Below, piece after piece: positions 58,706 to 64,000 of a stretch of DNA of 64,000 bases. Origin of the DNA: Paenibacillus alvei DSM 29. GTDB taxonomy: Bacteria > Bacillota > Bacilli > Paenibacillales > Paenibacillaceae. The number at the start of each line of letters is the position of its first letter. Position 1 is the first letter of the stretch. The notes under the pieces were generated by a model. It did not search any database. It was not told where the DNA came from and saw only the letters and a list, made by a program, of their open reading frames with translations. The stretch is taken from the NCBI RefSeq assembly GCF_000293805.1, contig NZ_AMBZ01000001.1, forward strand, positions 1,020,001 to 1,084,000, written 5' to 3'. The position numbers and the translations under genes were made by a program.

Positions 58706-58750
58706 AAATGAATAACATCGAGGCAACTCGATAAAAAACGGGGTGTCTTT

Positions 58751-58767
58751 TTATCCATTTTGGATAA
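58751..58767. promoter_or_regulatory. Palindrome upstream of ureide operon
   Basis: TTATCCATTTTGGATAA is a perfect 7-bp inverted repeat with a 3-base centre, 210 bases upstream of allC and between it and pucR. A possible operator for the PucR-type regulator or another factor; no known consensus fits. Confidence 0.4.
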
Positions 58768-58788
58768 GCGAGGAACAAGAGGAGCCTA

Positions 58789-58842
58789 TAAAAAACAGAC
58801 TTAGTCTCATGAACGTACTTTGCATTCATGAGACTAAGTCTG
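58789..58842 (-). terminator. pucR terminator, perfect 18-bp stem
   Basis: CAGACTTAGTCTCATGAA and its exact complement enclose an 11-base loop; on minus TTTTTT follows. It lies 33 bases below the pucR stop. Confidence 0.88.
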
Positions 58843-58874
58843 AGAGCTCAAAACATAATTCGATTGTTATCCGA

Positions 58875-60563
58875 TTATCCGATTGCGATATGGGGCGCCA
58901 ACGGTTTGTCCTCCAACAGCACAAGAATCTTCAACCCGACCTGCACGGACAGCATCTCATCCGGATCGTCCATGTCCATGCCGGTAATTTCCTTGATGCG
59001 CTCCATGCGATACGTCACCGTCTTATAATGACAGAACAATTCCTCGGCCGTCTTGGCCGCGTTTTGATGGTGCTGCAAAAACGTTTGCAGCGTTTTAATT
59101 AAATCGTTGCGGTTCGGCTGCTTGTAAGCAAGCAATTTATGCAGCGATGGCGGAATGAACTTCGCCAGTTCTCCGGCATCTTCGATTTGACAAAGCAAGC
59201 GATAAATTCCCAAATCCGAAAAAGCCGCAATGGCGGACCTGCCGTTCATCATCGTGCCGAGGTGCAATGCATCCTGTGCCTCCTTGTAGCTCCGCGGCAG
59301 CTCCAAAAGATCCGCCGCCGCGCTTCCGATTCCGACCTGCACCTCTATTTGCTGAACGCGCTTACAGAAGATCTGTTGAATATCGCGAACCGCTTCCTTT
59401 ATCGAACGGATACAAGCTGTTTTATCCCCCTGCTCACTATCCGCGCTCCACAGTACGACTAGCTGATCGCTTCGGCTCCGTATGATTCCTTCCGGCAGCC
59501 GCTGCTGAATGAGCTCGTACAGCATGCGTTGATTCGGATTATGAAGACCGTATCGTTCCGCATCATTTATACGGCCATGATCCGGACTCTGTAGGCGAAA
59601 CAGTACGACAATGTGCGTCTTGCTTAGATTCCAGCCGATTACATTAGCCCGTTGATATACACTCTGCAGCGATTCAAACTTCGCGTGCAGCAAATCGTCG
59701 ATTAAGTCGTCCTTGAATTTCATTTCCACCTCGGCGACCGCATATTGCTTAATAAGCTCAAGCGACAAGGAGGTGGCCGCATTCTCTATCGCGATGAAGT
59801 CTAGCGCCTCCACCTGTTTGCATGTCTCATGGATAACCAGATGCACTTTAATATGATTGACTGTCTCAACCGGGATCACGAGTTGATGGGCGGTGCTTCC
59901 ATTCCAGTCCGGATAATTCACGCGCTGCCTGAAACAAGAAAATTCGGTATCGATTCGAACGTTATCGTCGTTCTCCTCCTGTTCCAGCACTACAAACGCC
60001 GCCAACCGCGGATCGGTCGCCGCTATCGTCCCGAAGTTCCGGTCATACAACGTAACCGGATTCCCGATGAGCTTCGTTAAGGAGGCAATCATATTGTCCG
60101 AGCCTTTATTCGCCAGCGTCAGCGCGATGAAGCGATCATGAACCTCCTTGAAATATTTGAGCTTGACCACTTGACTGTTGAACAGTGATTCCATGACCGG
60201 ATACATAATTTCGCGGTAAGGAACCTGCTTCGGAATTTGAATGACGGGAATATGGTATCTATCCGACGCTTCGATGATGCCTGACGGGATATCATGCACG
60301 AACCGACCGGTTTTGATTACTAAAGCGCTTACATTCTTTTCAGACAATTGAGTCATAAAGGCTTGCTGTTCGCAGTCATCATATGATTGCAGCGGGTACA
60401 GGCTGCTTAACAGCAATTCTCCTCCGCTAATCCATTCCGCAATATCCGGCGCCTCAATGATGGTAACGCCCCGAATCGGGTTGTGCAATCCTTGCTTGCC
60501 GCTGACCACGAATGCTTGCTTTAATGTTTCGATTTGAAATAAGTCCTTTACTCTGAATTCCAT
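58875..60563 (-). CDS. pucR: PucR family transcriptional regulator
   Basis: A 562-residue regulator. Residues 5-125 form the PucR N-terminal domain (FRVKDLFQIETLKQAFVVSG, IRGVTIIEAPDIAEWISGGE); a GGDEF-like CdaR middle follows; the C-terminal PucR helix-turn-helix reads LLKTLQTFLQHHQNAAKTAE and LFCHYKTVTYRMERIKEITG. PucR controls purine and ureide catabolism in Bacillus. It lies just upstream of the allC operon on the same strand, with its own terminator, so it is probably that operon's regulator. ATG after GGGAGCTGG. Confidence 0.9.
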   Translation of the reverse strand: MEFRVKDLFQIETLKQAFVVSGKQGLHNPIRGVTIIEAPDIAEWISGGELLLSSLYPLQSYDDCEQQAFMTQLSEKNVSALVIKTGRFVHDIPSGIIEASDRYHIPVIQIPKQVPYREIMYPVMESLFNSQVVKLKYFKEVHDRFIALTLANKGSDNMIASLTKLIGNPVTLYDRNFGTIAATDPRLAAFVVLEQEENDDNVRIDTEFSCFRQRVNYPDWNGSTAHQLVIPVETVNHIKVHLVIHETCKQVEALDFIAIENAATSLSLELIKQYAVAEVEMKFKDDLIDDLLHAKFESLQSVYQRANVIGWNLSKTHIVVLFRLQSPDHGRINDAERYGLHNPNQRMLYELIQQRLPEGIIRSRSDQLVVLWSADSEQGDKTACIRSIKEAVRDIQQIFCKRVQQIEVQVGIGSAAADLLELPRSYKEAQDALHLGTMMNGRSAIAAFSDLGIYRLLCQIEDAGELAKFIPPSLHKLLAYKQPNRNDLIKTLQTFLQHHQNAAKTAEELFCHYKTVTYRMERIKEITGMDMDDPDEMLSVQVGLKILVLLEDKPLAPHIAIG

Positions 60564-60718
60564 CTTTCCAGCTCCCATCGATGTAGAAGTAGATTCAGTC
60601 GAGTACAGAATAAGAGCTAACTTACATATGATTGCTGTTCTACTAGATTACCTTACTTTTGCAGACAATTCATCCGCTATAACGTTAGCGCCGTGAAAAC
60701 TTTGTGACCTTATAATAA

Positions 60719-60766
60719 GAAAAAGGCCGATCATGGGCATGTCTGACCATCAATCGACCCAACGCT
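60719..60766 (-). terminator. Terminator after histidine kinase gene
   Basis: On minus, GGTCGATTGATGG and CCATGATCGGCC pair imperfectly and TTTTTCTT follows. It ends the two-component operon. The rest of the gap up to the pucR start shows no gene. Confidence 0.6.
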
Positions 60767-60810
60767 CGTCATGAAATGGCATTCATTTAGCTACGGTTGC
60801 GTTCCCGTCT

Positions 60811-62280
60811 CTAACTAGTGATCCCTTGTTCCGATAACGGAATCACAGCTTCAAATAGAACCCCTTGTCCGATATTGTGCATAGAGAATGAGATGCCAAG
60901 AGCATCAAAAATCTGCTTTACAATATATAACCCTAGACCGCTTCCTCCTGTATTGCGGTTTCGTGATTTTTCGATGCGAAAGAAAGGTTCGAAAATATGC
61001 TGCAGATCCTCCTCTTTTATGCTCACTCCCGTATTAACGACTTGAAATTGGAGGCAGCTCCGCTGTAAATTCCGAGTTAGTCGAATGAATACTTTTTCTC
61101 CCTGCGGCGAGTACATAATCGCGTTATGAATAATATTTTTGCACGCCTTTTCCAACAGAATGCGATCAGTATGGATCATGATATTTGAATCGATCTGCTT
61201 CAGAAGCTGAATATCCCGTTGACCGGCAAAAAATTCAAGGTTTTCAGTAACGGTATCCACAAGCTGCGAAACATTTACTTCTTCCGGCTGCAGCTTGAAC
61301 GTATGTCGCTCCAGCCTCGACATACTTAAAATCTCGCGCACCAGCTTCTCCATTTCCTCAATAATTTGGTGATTTTTACGCAAATATTGATCGCGATCCT
61401 GATAAGGGCCGATATGATAAATCATCCCTTCCAAATACCCCTTCATCACGGTTAGCGGTGTCTTCAACTCGTGTGCTGCAATCGCGAAAAACTCTCTGCG
61501 TTTCGTTTCTGCCTCCCTTTCTTTTTCTATATCGCTTTTTAGCTGCCGATTCGCAGTTTGCAAATCCAGCATCGATTGCTGCAAATTAACGGACATTTCA
61601 TTTAAGCTATTGGACAGCTCCCCCAATTCATCCGAGGAACGAACCTCGATTTGTTCGCTAAAATCCAATTTCGCCATCTTCCGCGCGCCCTGATTAATGT
61701 AAAGCAGCGGCTTGGTAATAAACCTGGAGTACAAATAAGCGCTCCCTATGCCAATCACGATCACGATAATACTCATATAAGGGAGGAAAAGAGCCAGCAC
61801 CTGCGAAGCCTCATCAATCGGCTGAAAGGTAGCTGATACGACAAGCGTGGCAGCCATATCCCGATATTGAATAGGAACGTTGACATTATAGGAATTTGTA
61901 CTTATAGACGTCTTGGCCGTTCCAGCTCTTATTTCCGCCGATAGCGTCGATAGCGGATAAGCTTTATGAATCGAAGGAAAATATGGCGAGTATATGATGG
62001 CTCCCTCTTTATTTTGAAGATAGACGTTTGCATTATTTTTTTTGGAAAAAGTATCAAGAAGCAGCACGCCATACTGCAAATCAAGCTCCTTCGATTTCGT
62101 TATGATTTCTTCAATCCCAGTCTTTAGCTGATCCGTCTTGTACTGCTCGTAAAAGGTTGGCAGAAAAAAGTACAACGATACATAAATCAGGACGGCAAAG
62201 GATAACAAAATGAGCGAGGTAATCACAAAAAGCTTATGAGTGATGCGCTTCATCTTCAGCATGTCCAACCATTTACTCAT
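60811..62280 (-). CDS. Sensor histidine kinase
   Basis: A 489-residue membrane kinase. Segments: TM1 about 18-40; an extracytoplasmic sensor of about 120 residues; TM2 about 163-188; HAMP (FITKPLLYINQGARKMAKLD); coiled linker; HisKA with phospho-acceptor His near 270 (FFAIAAHELKTPLTVM); HATPase with N box CKNIIHNAIMYSP and G2 box GGSGLGLYIVKQI. The start overlaps the response-regulator end, so the two are coupled. It resembles envelope-signal kinases; the divergent secreted repeat protein is a candidate target. Confidence 0.92.
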   Translation of the reverse strand: MSKWLDMLKMKRITHKLFVITSLILLSFAVLIYVSLYFFLPTFYEQYKTDQLKTGIEEIITKSKELDLQYGVLLLDTFSKKNNANVYLQNKEGAIIYSPYFPSIHKAYPLSTLSAEIRAGTAKTSISTNSYNVNVPIQYRDMAATLVVSATFQPIDEASQVLALFLPYMSIIVIVIGIGSAYLYSRFITKPLLYINQGARKMAKLDFSEQIEVRSSDELGELSNSLNEMSVNLQQSMLDLQTANRQLKSDIEKEREAETKRREFFAIAAHELKTPLTVMKGYLEGMIYHIGPYQDRDQYLRKNHQIIEEMEKLVREILSMSRLERHTFKLQPEEVNVSQLVDTVTENLEFFAGQRDIQLLKQIDSNIMIHTDRILLEKACKNIIHNAIMYSPQGEKVFIRLTRNLQRSCLQFQVVNTGVSIKEEDLQHIFEPFFRIEKSRNRNTGGSGLGLYIVKQIFDALGISFSMHNIGQGVLFEAVIPLSEQGITS

Positions 62281-62935
62281 CAATTTTATAGCCGATCCCC
62301 TTTACCGTTTTAATGTAGGGTATGTCTAATTTCTTTCTAATATTTTTAATATGCGTATCGATAACGCGCGTCTCTCCGTAATAATCAAAGCCCCATACCT
62401 TCTCGACAATGCTTTCTCGGGTGAGTACTTTTTTCTCGTTTTGAACCAGCAGCTGCACGATTTCAAATTCTTTGGTCGTTAAAGGGATATCTACCTCATT
62501 CACAAACACTTTATAGGCGTCGCAATCTACTCGAACCTCCTTGAAAACCAAGCCATTATTCGTTCCTTGATCCTTGCTTCTTCTCAGCACGGCCTCAACT
62601 CTCCGTATCAATACGTGAAAAGAAAAAGGCTTCGTAATATAATCGTCGATCCCGAGATCGAACCCCTTCAATTGATCCTGTTCTTCCTCTAATGCCGTCA
62701 GCAAGATGATCGGAACATTGGACTCGCTTCGAATCATCGTGGCTACCTCAAATCCGTTTAAATTGGGCATCATGACATCCAATAAAATTAAATCGAAGGC
62801 TTGCTTATTAAATTGCTTCATGCCCTCTATTCCATCACATGCAACTTCAACACCATATTGTTGAGTCATCAAAAATTGTTTGATGAGTTCCCGAATCTCT
62901 TGATCATCCTCGATTACTAGAATTCGATCATTCAT
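62273..62935 (-). CDS. OmpR-family response regulator
   Basis: A 220-residue regulator. The receiver has the acidic pair DD (10-11), phospho-acceptor Asp53 in LILLDVMMPN, and Lys in DYITKPFSFHVLIRRVEAVL. The C-terminal winged helix is of the trans_reg_C type (LTTKEFEIVQLLVQNEKKVL, VIDTHIKNIRKKLDI). The second of two near ATGs is chosen for its eight-base distance from GAGGTGAG. First gene of the two-component operon; the 166 bases upstream are shared with the divergent repeat-protein gene. Confidence 0.93.
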   Translation of the reverse strand: MNDRILVIEDDQEIRELIKQFLMTQQYGVEVACDGIEGMKQFNKQAFDLILLDVMMPNLNGFEVATMIRSESNVPIILLTALEEEQDQLKGFDLGIDDYITKPFSFHVLIRRVEAVLRRSKDQGTNNGLVFKEVRVDCDAYKVFVNEVDIPLTTKEFEIVQLLVQNEKKVLTRESIVEKVWGFDYYGETRVIDTHIKNIRKKLDIPYIKTVKGIGYKIDE

Positions 62936-63101
62936 TGCCATCTCACCTCGTAAACCAGTATAGCTGCGGAATCTGAAGTTTATATGAAGACGTGCATGAA
63001 ATCCCCACTGAAACTCTACACGAGCTTCATCATAACTCCAGATACAAGCCATACAATGAGGCTGTCAACAAAAATACGACTGCAAAGGAGATTGACGACA
63101 A

Positions 63102-63972
63102 TGAAAAAGACATTAACTACAACTGCTTTAGGTGCTGTACTTACCTTCGCCTCTTTGGGATCTGCATTCGCGGCTGAGGTTCCAGCACAATCTATCGGAC
63201 AACTGGCAGCAACTGCTATTAAGGTAAAGGCAACAAGTAATCTTGATGAAACTTCTAAAGAAAAGTAAAAGCGATTTTCGAGCAAATGCAGAAGGGAACG
63301 CTTACGAAAGAGCAAGCGAAAGCTCAGCTGCAAGAGCTTGGCGTCGATGTGGAGTTTGGTATCAAAGGAGATCATGACGGCATCAAGTTTAAATTAGGCA
63401 AAGTGAATTCTGTTAATCTCGATGACGCCACCAAAGAAAAGGTAAAAGCGATTCTTGAGCAAGCTCAAGCCGGTTCCCTTACGAAAGAACAAGTGAAAGC
63501 TCAACTGCAAGAGCTCGGCATCGACATGGATGTGGATTTCAGCAAAGCAACTCATGGCGTAATGGTAAGCGCAGCAAAACTCGATAACCTTGACGAAGCT
63601 GCGAAAGAAAAGGTGAAGGCAATTCTTGAGCAAATGAGAACAGGAGCCCTTACGAATGAACAAGTAAAATCCCAACTGCAAGAGCTTGGCATCGACATGG
63701 ATGTGGATTTCAGCAAGGGTCATTACTTCCAAGTAAAGATGGATAAATCGAAGATGGATACCCTTGATGAAGCAACCAAGGAAAAAGTGAAATCCATTCT
63801 TGACCAAATGAAAGCGGGGACGCTTACCGAAGAACAAGTAAAAGCTCAGCTTCAAGAGCTTGGCATCAATATAGAAGTGAAGTCCGGCATGGTTAACGGC
63901 ATGACGAAAGACGGAAATAAAGTGATGAAGGTAGTTAAGTTTGATGATGCTGCTGCCCAGCAAAAGATGTAA
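63102..63972 (+). pseudogene. Secreted four-repeat protein, split by one missing base
   Basis: A signal peptide (MKKTLTTTALGAVLTFASLG, cleavage after AFA) is followed by four repeats of about 55 residues whose core is KEKVKAILEQM-x-x-G-x-LT-x-EQVKAQLQELG. The frame breaks at 63265: AAAGAAAAGTAAAA has one G where the equivalent place of the next repeat has GG. With it restored the protein is about 290 residues. No family is recognised with certainty; the repeats resemble helical hairpins like those in DUF2680-type proteins. AAAGGAG precedes the ATG. Divergent from the two-component system, so maybe its target. Confidence 0.75.
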
Positions 63973-64000
63973 GCCCGTTTTGATCAATCAAGAGAAGGGC

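Overview
The window reads as part of the chromosome of a low-to-mid GC Firmicute, most likely Paenibacillus. Pointers are Gram-positive ribosome-binding sites (AGGAGG) before nearly every gene, a PBSX-like contractile-tailed prophage, an S-layer-anchored (SLH) subtilisin, a LexA box of the Gram-positive type (GAAC-N4-GTTC) and a cre-like site. No rRNA, tRNA or CRISPR array was found.

Region 1 (1 to about 34,260) is a prophage cut off at its left end by the window. From right to left on the minus strand it runs: lysogeny switch (Cro-like and excisionase-like genes; C1-like repressor and ImmA-like protease on plus), ORF6N regulator, replication genes (replisome organizer, helicase loader, DnaB, a DnaN-like clamp), an orphan DNA methyltransferase, an Xpf-type late regulator, a plus-strand hicAB toxin-antitoxin cassette, a second tyrosine recombinase, HNH nuclease, terminase, portal, protease, HK97-type capsid, head completion, contractile tail, baseplate, tail fibre and the start of a holin. 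The integrase lies at the far right end. Gene overlaps of the ATGA/TGATG kind show tight operons; four small genes of 46 to 55 codons sit in the gaps.

Region 2 (about 34,300 to 37,100) is a separate, resident phage-tail locus: tail tube, tail sheath and neck genes homologous to the prophage's own set, headed by a divergent ArpU-type regulator whose promoter carries a LexA box. There are no head genes next to ArpU, as expected for a tailocin. The prophage's right end lies in the 3' end of the resident tube gene. The resident tail operon and the prophage late operon share a palindromic box at identical distance from a -10 element, which suggests related activators (ArpU, Xpf).

Region 3 (37,200 to 48,700) holds an MFS exporter with a palindromic operator, a 1,702-residue secreted SLH subtilisin with Ig-like repeats, a TrmB-type regulator, a penicillin-binding protein broken by a frameshift, and a NiaP-like transporter.

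Region 4 (48,780 to 60,563) is a ureide catabolism operon on minus: allantoate amidohydrolase (allC), an MFS permease, ureidoglycine aminohydrolase (allE), ureidoglycolate dehydrogenase (allD), the three oxamate carbamoyltransferase subunits (fdrA/allF, allG, allH) and a catabolic carbamate kinase, with a PucR-type regulator upstream. Together they turn allantoate into oxamate, ammonia, CO2 and ATP. Allantoinase is not in the window.

Region 5 (60,811 to the end) is a two-component system divergent from a secreted four-repeat protein.

Four genes (clamp, integrase, penicillin-binding protein, repeat protein) are each broken by what looks like one missing base in a short homopolymer. That pattern may be assembly error rather than biology, and should be settled before any of them is called a pseudogene.
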